Below are positions 12,548-23,504 of a stretch of 64,000 nt of DNA, piece by piece. The first letter of the stretch is position 1. The number at the start of each line of letters is the position of its first letter. The stretch spans positions 35,695 through 99,694 of the forward strand of contig DF237292.1 of NCBI GenBank assembly GCA_000708835.1, given 5' to 3'. The position numbers were made by a program, and so were the translations under genes. The notes under the pieces are model-generated. The model was not told where the DNA came from. It saw only the letters and a program-made list of their open reading frames with translations, and made no database searches. Origin of the DNA: Klebsormidium nitens (Eukaryota > Streptophyta > Klebsormidiophyceae > Klebsormidiales > Klebsormidiaceae).

Positions 12548-13479
12548 TTGCTTCTTGGATTTGTGAGCAGAGCAAGTCCTTTTGGTCCTGTGTACATGTA
12601 GATTGAACAAACATATTACGATTCTACCTCAAGGACGGTTTCATGAAAGCAAAGGCAGCATTGCATACTTTAGGTTCTGGAGCCAGGCTTCTACATAGCA
12701 AGCTCGAGCTGGAATGATCTTTCACGTATATTGGGCGAGCCTTTGTGCACAGATTACCTCCAATTTACCGTATGCTTGTTTTCATGAAGTCATCTGTTGA
12801 TCAACGACGCAAAGATTGGCACGGTGAGAGACCTATTTAAAAGGATAATCATCATCTAGATGGTGTGGCGCGCGGCTTGCAACAGTTTACGCATGATCAT
12901 GCTAAGCGTATAGCCTTGTAACCCTCCACGGCGCGGCTCGGACGGTCATAGACCGTCCGAATACAAGGGGGCCCGGAAGGACCGTCCAACTCGCTAAACG
13001 TCCGCTGAGTGCCGCAATGATAGCCGTCGATTTGTACTCCTGTGCTAAATCCTGGTCGGGGATAGCCACCTTATCCACTTTTTATATCGGCCATATTCAC
13101 ACTGACGGCTTCTGGTTGACCTCATTGAAATTTTAACCCCTTGTAGATGGGTTTTGGGAGTTCCAAGAGGCAGTGTGAATGACTCTTAAAAAGGCATGCA
13201 ACCGCAGCTAGCTTGAACTTCCTTTCATGGCAGTTTATGCAGCAGCAACAAGGTGGCAAGCAAGGCAGAAATTGGATTACGACGCAACTTTTGAGGAGAA
13301 AGGAAGGTGCAACTTGCATTGTTACAAGCAAGGAATAGGACCTAGGTAGGTATCATCATTTCAGGTTGGTGTACCGTAAGCTTCCAATCCAGAGAAGGAA
13401 GGCTTTGATCCAAGAGGCTAGGGTCCTTGGCGCTGCGCATTCGCCTCAGAAGCACATCCTTGAAGAAGAAACTTCCAGC
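12548..13479. other. Intergenic; includes a perfect palindrome
   Basis: No gene is supported. The stretch contains the 3' UTR of the PP2C gene, the palindrome at 12938-12960 and the promoter of the TSP9-like gene. Confidence 0.55.
12938..12960. promoter_or_regulatory. Perfect 10-bp inverted repeat with a third half-site
   Basis: Arms TCGGACGGTC and GACCGTCCGA flank a 3-bp ATA spacer with no mismatch. A further half-site GGACCGTCC lies at 12979-12987. The geometry suits a dimeric DNA-binding protein. It is about 520 bp upstream of the TSP9-like start codon. No known factor was matched, and a foldback remnant is an alternative. Confidence 0.4.
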
Positions 13480-14210
13480 ATGGCTTTAAGTGCAGCCTGC
13501 GCAACCCAGAGGTTGACTCTTTCATCTCCCTTTATGGGCCAGAGGGGATCTTTGAACAGTAGGAGAGAGGTAAGAGGGGCCAGGGTTGTTGCTATGGCCT
13601 CTCGGAACGCTGCAGTAAAAGGGGCAGAAGAGAAAGGGTTTTTTGATTGGTTAGCAAACACGGCACTTACAAAGGGGGAGGCTCTCACTGAGAAGAACCC
13701 TTTGTTTAATAAGGTTGAAAACGGAGAGGCACCAAGGTCTCCGTTGCCGAGAGGTAAAGCACCTGCAAAGGTAAGGCTCCTGCTTTGGTTGACTACTTTG
13801 TGCTAAGCTTGGCCAGACTGCAATCGGAGTGCTCAAAATCAATCCTTGGTCTTGGAGAGTCTGTTGAAGCAGTCAGACATTCAAGGCCTCAGCTTTTAAT
13901 TTGAGGCAACAATGCATGAGCCTCATCATGATGATTCATAGATGGATTGCAACCATGTTTTCTCTGACCTTCAGCACTAGACCATCTCTGCAGTGAAGCA
14001 GACCGCTTTGACTCAATAGCTGAATGAGTATTATTGAAAACAACCCCTTGCGTCCCAGGCAATGTGTTGTTCTGCTGATGACAGCTCCTTGGTTGTGAGT
14101 CCTGGTCAAATTTTCTTGGTTCATATGCAGTTGGTAATAGAATCTATTCATCTTGCCTGCAGAAAGCTGAAAGCACAGGCTTCAACTTTGGTGGTTTTGG
14201 CAAGAAGTAG
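13480..14210 (+). CDS. TSP9: Thylakoid soluble phosphoprotein TSP9-like
   Basis: Two exons, 13480-13770 and 14163-14210, give 112 codons plus stop. The chosen ATG opens a typical plastid transit peptide rich in Ser, Ala and Arg with no acidic residue (MALSAACATQRLTLSSPF). The mature part has the block KGFFDWLANTALTKGE, then TEKNPLFNKVENG, a basic Pro/Gly region and a glycine/lysine tail ending FNFGGFGKK. These match the plan of plant TSP9: the FVDWL-type motif, the ETDP-type motif and a basic GGxFxxKK end. TSP9 is a small, mostly disordered thylakoid protein phosphorylated in a light-dependent way and linked to light-harvesting antenna and state transitions. Assignment is by motif pattern; the protein is short, so some doubt remains. 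Confidence 0.7.
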
Positions 14211-15873
14211 CTTCCAGCCTGGACCGTCTTTCTCAACTTGGTGGTTAGTCAACTTCGAAGTTTGTTAGAAAGGCCTTGGCTCACTGCGAAGCCAAGTTCG
14301 GATTCCAAGCATAGTACTGTTGTGGAGTTCTGCATGTCGTAAGGCCATCATTGGCTTTTGCCGAGCGGTATCCAGGGCCAGGAGTTTGGAGGTAATAGTG
14401 AAGCTCGGAAGGCAAGGATTCAATTGAGACGTGTTGCAAGGTGACGACCATTACCTGACTGATTGTACTGTGAAATGATATGAACTGCTGTCCGAGGTTA
14501 CTGAAGGTTATTGAGTAGGTTCAGGTGCATGTTGGTGTCGTGCAACTGCTCTGCAGCATACTGTTGCTCACGGATCAGATTGTGCACCAGCATAGGGCGT
14601 CTTTATCTTCATCATTCTCCAGTGATGGGCTTGAACAATGCCAGTTTCCAAGTGGGTTATTGCCAAATAGGGGCTCGTCGCCTTTTGAACATTGACACCT
14701 GACAGTGCACGTCTGATTACTTCATGCTTGCTCTGACTGTGATTCGGCAGAAAGCTTGAGTACATTATCTTTATGTGGTGCATGTTGACCCACGGGCCAC
14801 AATAGCTAGTTCGACATAAAGTGTATGGTGACCCAAAATAACTAGGACGAGGACTGGTGCGTCTGCAGTGTTTTGAAGAATGAGCTGATTGGGACAATGT
14901 TAATAGGCGAAGGTTTTGGGCTTGAACATGCACCATGAGTTTAAGGACTTCGACATATTCGGATGATTGGATAGCTTCGACCATGGTCGACGGATGAGCG
15001 AACGTTGTATGTGGAGCTAGCTTTGGTACCTAGCTGTTACTATTAAGGTCGGATGGGAGTGGCAATGGGTAGTTCGTTGAACTGAAATTGAGACAAAAGT
15101 GATTCGAATCTTGAAGTCACTGTAAAGCTAGCATCTATTGCATTGCAATCTCAACTTGAGTCTTCAATCTTGACATGCTGGACCGGGGTTAGATAGTAGC
15201 TAGATGCATCTATCCAACTGTAAACATATTCTTGAATCTTAAGCATGGACGCGGAGGTACCGCGTATGTTGGGCAAAGTCCGCCATAATTGTTGTTCCTA
15301 GATATGCGCACTTTACAAGGAGAATTCTTTCTTGAGACTTTTATACATTCATCAATAAAACACGGTCATGAAATGTGGTTTCATTAATGCAGGACAGCGT
15401 GAATCATCGCGATCTAGACATGGTATAGGCACCGACTCGTATATAAACTCACACATTCGGCTGAGTCACAGCTCTGAAGGCTCTGCATCAGGACATGCGG
15501 TGTATGATCAGGCAATCACAGCTATGCATATACACTTTCAATGATTACAAATTGCATGCGTTGATGGACGGTCTCATTAAGTGTGCTCTGCAGGCCAGCA
15601 AGTTGGACTCTGCTTAAGTTCACGCCTACGTGCTGAGTTCTCAGTCGCCCCTGATTAACGGCTGCTTTGCACTCTCACCTTCCCAACCGGCGCATTCATT
15701 TTTGTGTTCCCAATTGTGAATCCATGCCATCGGTTGGCTTGCGCGCTCGACAAGCTAACCATGTCTGTAGTTCCGAAGTTTCTTTGCTTATTATCGTGTT
15801 CGTTTTGACGGTCTCATTATGGCTTTCCGTGTATACCAAAACCAATCCCTTGAAGTACATGATCCGGTATGAG
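14211..15873. other. Intergenic; nothing recognisable
   Basis: About 1.7 kb between two genes that run toward each other (TSP9-like on plus, AUG7 on minus). The longest open frame (138 codons, minus, 14568-14984) has no domain and no exon-like composition. Both 3' UTRs should lie here. Confidence 0.55.
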
Positions 15874-18625
15874 TTACTTTCCTGATGACCGGGCACTTTG
15901 TAAGACACGTAGTCCATCATCGATAGCCACAATGGCCTCCTCATACGTCTCAATGAACGGCTGCAACCCTGTCTGCAGCAGCGCTAGATTTCTGGATGTA
16001 CCTCGTGTCTCATTGGAGGTCGTAGAGAGGTGCTCATCCGTCAGGACACGGGAAGCTGACCTGATCTTATGTAGTGCTGTGCATAACTGCAGAGAAGAGA
16101 GAAAGCAGGTTGTTGGAAGATACATTCGTGTCGCAAGCCGAATGACTATAGAACAACTGGACAGATCGAATCCACCACAACTCTGGTGGGCGGCAGTGGT
16201 CCATAGAAGCAAGTGTGGTTTAAGTAAATTACGAGAGAACCATGAGCAGACAACGTCAGACGACCTTGTCGAGAGGTGATGTGCTGCAATGCATGGATCA
16301 CTGACCTGTTTGAATGTGGTGTACGCTCCCAGGATGTGGTGCGAGTCAGCCCCGAAGGTATATAGCTCCGGCTTCTTTACAGCTTTGGCCCAATGCTCGA
16401 TTATCTGACGGCAAAAGAGGTCCAGTCAGCACGATGCCGTCACACGAATGCAGACAACAAGGACAAACCGCTGTGCTCGGTGAACTAACTGACCGGCTGT
16501 CTGCAAAGGCCTTGAGACGGCAGGATGTTTCCACTCAAACTGAGTCTGCTTGCATAGAATATTGAGTTTAGCACATCGAACAAGCGGCTCACTCTCTTGT
16601 AGATCGAGTCGAACGCCTCTGCAGATTCCAGGAACTTGTCTAACATCCCTTGAAGCTCTTTCGAGGCCTCCGCACGGTCTCCACCTGGTTCTTCAACGCT
16701 CTGCAGGCACAAGCCTTGGCACTAATCAAATCACGTACTTCAGTGAAGCAAATCTGGAGCACGCACAGTAAAACGGGCCAAAGGATGCCAGCTGTCAGTT
16801 CAACGGGGTACTTGCCAGCATAGAAACAGCTAAACTGACTGTGGCAAAGGGTGACACTTAAGATAGGACGTACCTCTTGTCTGACAAGCAGTTGCAACAT
16901 CTCTTGCACCCTCGTCAGTTCTTCCTGATGCTCCCTGAGCTTCGACTCCAGAAGGGCTTCGTCAGGCCTACAAACCATACAAAAAGTGTGATCCTTCTCG
17001 TGCGGTTGAATGGCGGCAAAACTTTTGAAATTTCTTGTTTCGAGCCTAGACATGGCAGGGCGTCAATGCGAAATTGGAGCTACTTCTGGCTGGTTTCGAA
17101 GCACAAACGAACGATGCGATTGGGCCCAAGACAGCTTTCGAAGATGGAAGGGGAAGTCGCGAAGACATCTTCAAGAATCCTTCAGGTGATTAGAATCCAA
17201 GCCGACTGCTGAAAGTCACAAACGAGTAGAGGGGGCATACACTACCACTCACAATTGGGGGTCTGAGCAAGGCACATCTCGTGGAAACAACTGGCAATCT
17301 TCTGAGAACACCTGCTGCCTTTGCTCGCATATGCTCTCCAAGAGTTGCATATCTTGGTCGGTTTGCTCGTCCAGACTGCAAGTGGATCAAGTGGAGCAAG
17401 ATGAGAAGGAGATCGAAAAACCGATCCCAAATACATTTCATAGAAGGAGCCATGAATTGGTGTACAGATCTAGAGCAAAAGTTGTCATGGCCTTTGTTGC
17501 AAAGGATGTCCTGGCAGATTTCAACCTATGAAAGCACAGCATGCAAGGGTGCAATAATCTTCAGAATCTACTGATTCCACAAGGCCGCGAGACACTTACC
17601 TCCAAGTCTGCTTGACAGGATTGCGGACCGCATCGACACACTCAACAAGTTGCCGCAAAAACCCAACCCGATCAGAGATGGAGCCGGAGCCCTGCAGAAT
17701 GAACCATTGCCCTCAACGAAGCAGAAGACATGCTCTGATCAACCATAAGTTTGCAAGTCAATTGCAAACCGAATGAGCTCACGCAAGGAGGGCATTCATC
17801 AGCCCAACGGCCCAGGGGCAGTGTAAGTATTTGGGCGCTCCATCTTAGGTGAGTTAGATCTCAGTGGATGGGGGGATCTAAGTAGAAGTGAGGCCCCGCA
17901 AACGAGCATGATTAGACCGTAGCAAACATCTTTAATTGACAGTGAACCCTCGGTAATTATATCTGAAAACTCACCTGCACGAGCTCCACATCTGCTGACT
18001 GACAAAACTGTAGAAAGTGTGCAGCATCTGCAAGCCCTGCAGGAAGCATCAATGACAAGATGCACTTAATGATAGGACAATCTGGACAACCTTACACACC
18101 ACACTCTCAGCAGCTGACCAATCACTCCAAACAGTTCAGACAGAGACAGAGGAGATAATTCTTCTGAAGTCCACCGATGATGCATTTCGATGCCAAGTAC
18201 TTGCGATGAGTGTTCTCTATGGGGGGGAATGCAATCTTGATGCTGACTCACGCTGAATTCGTGATTGCTCATCTTGGCTGTCCGCTTGACCAAAGGCAAA
18301 CGGTGACTTTTCCCCCAACAAACTGCATAGGAAGGATTATTCTTAGCCAGCACAGTCTGACCAGCAAAGCAAAGTGCATTTTGGTGGATCCAAGGGAAGC
18401 AAGAACGGCAGAAAAGCCTTTTATCTTGTACCTCTGAGTCTAAGAGAATTCCCCATCAATCAACAACTTGAGAACATTTGTTTCAAAAAGGGCAAAGGTT
18501 AAGCACCTTCCAAACAGCCACTCTAATGTGGCGTATCGAGTTTGCCCCGGATACAGAAGCATCTGTGGTGACACAATTGGCACCGGACACTGCAGCCTGC
18601 TCAATTCCGTAGCAAGCTGAGCCAT
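15874..18625 (-). CDS. AUG7: Augmin complex subunit 7 (AUG7/HAUS7-like)
   Basis: Ten phase-consistent exons on the minus strand: 18625-18507, 18277-18252, 18199-18098, 18036-17975, 17691-17600, 17375-17253, 16967-16874, 16700-16593, 16404-16306 and 16086-15874. They give 345 residues, close to the plant AUG7 length. Diagnostic blocks in order: YATLEWLFGR near the start, DMQLLESICEQRQQVFSED, LPDEALLESKLREH (coiled coil), KFLESAEAFDSIYKR, KKPELYTFGADSHHILGAY, and a C-terminal helix IETYEEAIVAIDDGLRVLQ. Augmin binds spindle and cortical microtubules and recruits gamma-tubulin for branched nucleation; subunits 7 and 8 form part of the microtubule-binding arm. Exon 2 is only 26 nt. The start Met at 18625 aligns with the family; an upstream in-frame Met at about 18655 is possible. 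The donor of exon 3 (GTGTAAG) was chosen to keep phase. Confidence 0.9.
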
Positions 18626-19257
18626 GTTTGCTGACTGATCCCTTGCCGCTGGCATCCCCACTTTGATTGTGCGAATACTACTGGCGATGCCAAACAGTTC
18701 TTTTCTGCAAAGACGTCTGATGCAGAACCAGCTCGATTGTCCACTAGAGAAGGGCAACTATCGCCCAGCACATCTGCTTCTCTGGACAGTGGTGGACAAT
18801 TACAACGACCAAGCGCGACGAGGGTCCCTTTGCTGTCGATGAGCTCCAGTAGCCTGTCTGCTCGATATTGTAACCACCACCATCATCAGCTGCTTTCAAG
18901 GCATCAGCGGCAATTCGGCGCAACCAGTTGATTATTGTATGAGTGGCAGGGACCTGCTTCAAATCAGCCTTTTGTTGCAATGACATGCTCCATTGAAATC
19001 AAGCTGGACAAGACAAGTGACTGAGGTCCAGGACAGTGACGTGGAATTCCGAATTGGAGTCTTCAAAGTCCAGCCAAGTCCCCTAGCTCGAAGTCTTGAT
19101 TCTTGCCATTGGAAGTTGAACTTGAACTCGAAGCAGAAGTTGAATTTGAAGACGAGTGCACTTTCCGGAAGTGGTGCCAGAAGAGCGAGTTTCAGGCCGC
19201 ATTGGCGGCATTTTCTGCATTAGACAGGCTTCTGGTATTGATCCGAGCCCCTATCAG
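18626..19257. promoter_or_regulatory. Divergent promoter region AUG7 / ACY1
   Basis: The 632 bp between two divergent start codons must carry both promoters and 5' UTRs. Open frames across it (for example minus 18986-18744) have no recognisable domain. No clear TATA box was identified. Confidence 0.4.
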
Positions 19258-22200
19258 ATGGCGGCACATGGTCTAGCATGGATTCCATATCAGCCGCTTC
19301 TCCTCGGCCTCCTCCTCATCCAGCAAACTGCTGCATCGTTGCCTGAGGATGCGGTCACTAACCTCCGTGAATATTTGCGTATCAAAACGGTGCACCCGCA
19401 GCCAGATTACGAAGCCGCAAAAGAGTTCTTGGTTGCCTATGGGAAGAATCTCACCCTTGAAGTTGACGTTATGGAGTTTGTGAGTGGGGACCCTGTTATA
19501 CTAATGACGTGGAAGGGCAGCAATCCTGAAGCCAGCTCTATTCTGTTGAACTCTCACATGGACGTAGTTCCGGTTGAGCAAGTCAAGTGGCGCCATGATG
19601 CTTTCGAGGCAGTAAGGGAGCCATCCGGCGACATTGTAGGGCGGGGTTCGCAGGACATGAAGTGCGTTGGGATTCAGGTCAGCCATCCTGACGCTGCATG
19701 TTGAGCACAGATAAGTGACTTTGAGTTGAAAGCATAGACCAGATTCGCAGGCAGATGCATCAGTGATCTATGACAGCTTTGAACGCTCAGAACACTTTCC
19801 TCCGGGCGATGAAGCGGTGGTGCGGCGTGTATTCCCCTTTTGGATGCATGCACAGCCTGGGGTTCTGCTGATCAGCATTTATTGATGCACGCAGGAATGC
19901 ACGTGCACCAATTGTGGGCTCTCTGATGCCACTTTTCCGCCTCTGGTTCTTGGTTTATCTTTGTCTAACAAAGCGTTGGAATCGGACTTTTTTGTACGCT
20001 CTTTTCTTGGTTCAGCAGGTGAACAGGGGTGGACTGGCCTGGTCCAGGGTTTGAAACTTTCAATTGATCATCTTTGCAGTACTTGGAGGCCATTCGGAAG
20101 CTGCAGGCTAAAGTGTTCAAGCCGGTCAGAAGCGTTCACGTACTGTTTGTTCCAGATGAGGAGATTGGCGGCCATGATGGGATGGAACGTTTCATTGCCT
20201 CTGAGAAGTGAGTGCTCATTCTAGTTCAGTTTCCTCGCTCAGATTGAACGGCAGGCAGTGCCGGCTTTTGGATATAAGAGAGTTCTTGTCTCACTGTTTT
20301 GGTTTCCCGCTGCCACACCATTGTGAAGTTGGGATATGAAATGAAGCTGATATGGTGATGTCTTTCAGCACTGCGTTCTCAGATCAATATGTTATGTGGC
20401 TGAATCGTTTGGTTATAAGGCACCCAGGCCTATGAGCTCTGTGTGGTCCTAAGCGCTCTGCCGAACGCTTTGTGCCTAAGCCATATTCCTACATCCTCAG
20501 GTTTTCAGACATCCAGGTGGGTGTGGCCCTGGACGAGGGGCTGGCGTCCCCCACCGCAGACTATCGAGTTTTTTATGGAGAAAGGACCCTCTGGTGGCTA
20601 AGCATCAAGGCTGTGGGTGCACCAGGTAAGGCAACACCGTTTCTTTGTACGCCGTCTCGTAAACAAGTTCTTCGCGAGGGAGCGGACAAGTTGAAGAGCC
20701 CTGAAGGGCGTCCCTTGCGTCTTGATTTGACTGTGGGCATATGCGGTTAGGAGACATCACCTTAATGATAGCGTCACTTGTTACAACAAAAAGGATGGTA
20801 GCTGGTAACATCTCATGTTTCCTGTTGATGGATACTTTCCTGCAACAAATTTTAAGTTCCTGCGGGTCCTGTGGGTATTCAAGGGTGTCGCTTTTACATT
20901 GGTTGTGACAATCTGGTCTGCCTGAATCAGGTAGTTTGAAACTCCTCTCTTCGTTCCTGGAGTTATTATGACTTACTCCGCTTACCTGCAGCAAGGAACA
21001 TGTAGAACCGTAGGCATCCAATCTCTGAAAACGCGACGGAGCGATTACACTTGATCTCTGGACTGATGTTCCCTTCGGTCTTCTTCTGCAGGCCATGGCT
21101 CGAAGTTGTTTGATGGCTCCGCGGCAGAGAACCTTCTGAAGAGCTTGGCGCTGATCAGCGCATACCGTGAAGAGGAGTTCAACGCTTACAAGAGCGGGGA
21201 GGCCGCAGAGGCTGAAGTGAGCTCCGCAAACACCCTTTGGCTGGTTTTGTTTGTCGGCCAGGCCATTGCTTCCAAGCCCGACGGATGTAACCCTGTTGGG
21301 AGTGTTTCCCCGAATTCACAGCTCTTTCGAAGTGGCGTCTCCAAGTCGCGTCCTCGTATTCAGACATTTCTTCTTGTTTCTTGCGATCTCGGTGTGTCGC
21401 TCTCGATTTATCCTAAAAGCAAGCGTTCGGGACTCCTTTCTGCAAACCCATTTTGATCTCCGTTGCCCAACGTGCTAATCACAGGCCACTGTGAAGCTCC
21501 TCTCAACGGCTTGGGTTCATCGTCCCTCCTGTTCGCGACTTCGTGCATCTCTGGGCCTTTGACGGTCTTTAGCGCCATTACTCATCTCCAGATCAACTCA
21601 AGCGAACCGTTTTCCTGGTTGTCCCAGGTTACGTCCATCAACCTCTCCTTCCTGAAAGCCGGCACGCCCTCCCCTTCCGGGTTTGTCATGAACCTCCAGC
21701 CGTCTGAGGCGGAGGCCGGATTCGACATCCGGATACCCCCCAGCGCTGACGCCGAGGATCTCGAGCGGCGCATCCGGGAGGAGTGGGCGCCTGTGGAGAG
21801 GAATATGACGTACGAGTTTCTGCAAAAGGTGGGTCCGTGGAGTCCTTGAGCATACGTATCTTTGCTTGAACAGGTAGAACGCTCCTGGGCGAGCGTGTTT
21901 GCTTCGCCTATTCGACCAGGGCTTCGGTCTGCCTCTTGAAAAGCTTCGTAGAGTTTGATACCTTTTGTCGAGTTGGTTCAGCTCCTGAAGTGCTTGATCG
22001 AGACGCTCAGGGGATTGCCCTGACTGTTTGGTTGTGAATGCCTCGGTTTTTCACGGTTCCGTGTCGAGGACGATTGGGGTGCACTCTGAAGTCGCTCGAA
22101 CGAGGGCATTGCCAGCTCAATTTGTTTGCTTCAACCACATAAAGCTGACCAGTTGTGTTGTTCTGCACAGAATGTTTATCGGTCCGTGTCTGCGGAGCCG

Positions 22201-22515
22201 TTGGTCACCCCCTTCGACGTTTCAAACCCATGGTGGGCTGTTTTCGCAACGGCTGTAGAGAAGACGGGTGTCAAGCTGAGCAAGCCAGAGATCTTTCCAG
22301 CGGCCACCGATGGACGGTACCTCCGTTACAAGGACTTCCCCGTCATTGGATTTTCGCCAATGAGGGAAACCCCGGTCCTTCTGCACGACCATAACGAGTT
22401 TTTGAATGAGGGCGTGTTCTTAGAAGGGGTTGATGCTTACGAGAGCATCATAGCTGCATTGTCAACGTTTGATGGGGCAGACGGACCTTCTTATGCCTTA
22501 CGTGAAGAATTGTGA
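19258..22515 (+). CDS. ACY1: Aminoacylase-1 (M20 metallopeptidase family)
   Basis: Hydrolyses N-acyl-L-amino acids to a fatty acid or acetate plus the amino acid. Exons are 19258-19677, 20080-20207, 20501-20625, 21092-21216, 21628-21828 and 22171-22515; every join keeps phase. The M20 zinc residues are visible: SHMDVVP (His, Asp), the QDMKCVGIQ block, DEEIGGHDG (catalytic and metal Glu) and the late LLHDHNEFL (His). The dimerisation domain includes ERTLWWLSIKAVGAPGHGS, and SNPWWAVFATA plus PAATDGRYLR follow. An N-terminal hydrophobic stretch (YQPLLLGLLLIQQTAAS) looks like a signal peptide, suggesting secretory-pathway location, as reported for plant homologues; animal ACY1 lacks it. Length and motif order are complete, so the gene appears functional. 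Confidence 0.92.
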
Positions 22516-23504
22516 GTCTCGCCAAGTTTATGAATGGGCTTATAGAGGATGTGTACCATACAAGACCATTTGCACGCAAGAACAAGAGCTAGCGGCTGCC
22601 TCTAGATTTTCGGACCGACTTTTTCTACCCCGAGTCCGCATGAGACGGTGTACTTGTGAGTCCATGCAATAGATTTATTTCGGAGGTCATGTTTAAAATC
22701 TCGAATGCTCGATGCTCCATATGTTCAATCACACACCCTGAACGAGATTGCCATGAATGAAACGATCAAAGTTAGATAAACCATCATTACTGAACATGTT
22801 GCATTACATGCTGTCAATTTTGCCAAGGCGCCAACTCTGTTTTGAAACGATCTGCATGAGCCCCTGTGTGCATACCGTTTGTGTAGGAGCCAACGTAAGA
22901 ATCATTGACTTCTGGGGAGAGGAAGCTCTATGAATGCATGAATCATGATGGTTTCTTTTCAAATTGCATCATCAAAATCAACGGGTGGGCAGTGCCAGAC
23001 ACGAGCTTTTGAAGACGGAACCACCACGCAGAGAATTCCACATCGGTCTGCCATGTCCCATGTGCAGGGCCAGAGGGTCCTCATGTGCTATAGCTGTGAG
23101 CTGTATACCGCATTGGGGCAAGAAAATTGGTCAGAAGCACATATCTATAAGCTACTGATTCCGAAGCAAACCGGCCATACAACCTCAGACCTGAGACCTA
23201 CCGTATTGGAAATTTCTAACAAACATTCGTATCGATCGCGACGCTGGCTCCCGGGGCATATACTATAAGCTAACGGATCCTGACCACTTATACATATTCC
23301 ATGCCAGACATGACAAGCGGGCCCGTCAGAAATGCGAACGGCGCTTTCAAGTTGACATTGAAGCTGCGATTAAACGCTTGAAAACACAGCCTCAGGTTTG
23401 GCGTCCTGTAGGTACTTGAGTTGTAGCAGCAGGTGTCTCTGAACCTTGACACTTTTCGTCCTGATTGATCTAGGTGCTACGTAGTGCTAGTTTGTAAAGG
23501 GTGG
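22516..23504. other. Intergenic, with one protein-like open frame
   Basis: Mostly without recognisable content. An open frame without ATG at 23195-23419 (75 codons, plus) has a strikingly protein-like basic/acidic composition (KRARQKCERRFQVDIEAAIK) and could be an exon of an unrecognised gene or a relic. The ClpR3 promoter is expected near the end. Confidence 0.4.

Noticed and set aside
14568-14984. 138-codon minus-strand frame in the spacer after TSP9
   Set aside because: No domain, no exon-like composition and no supporting neighbours; consistent with chance.
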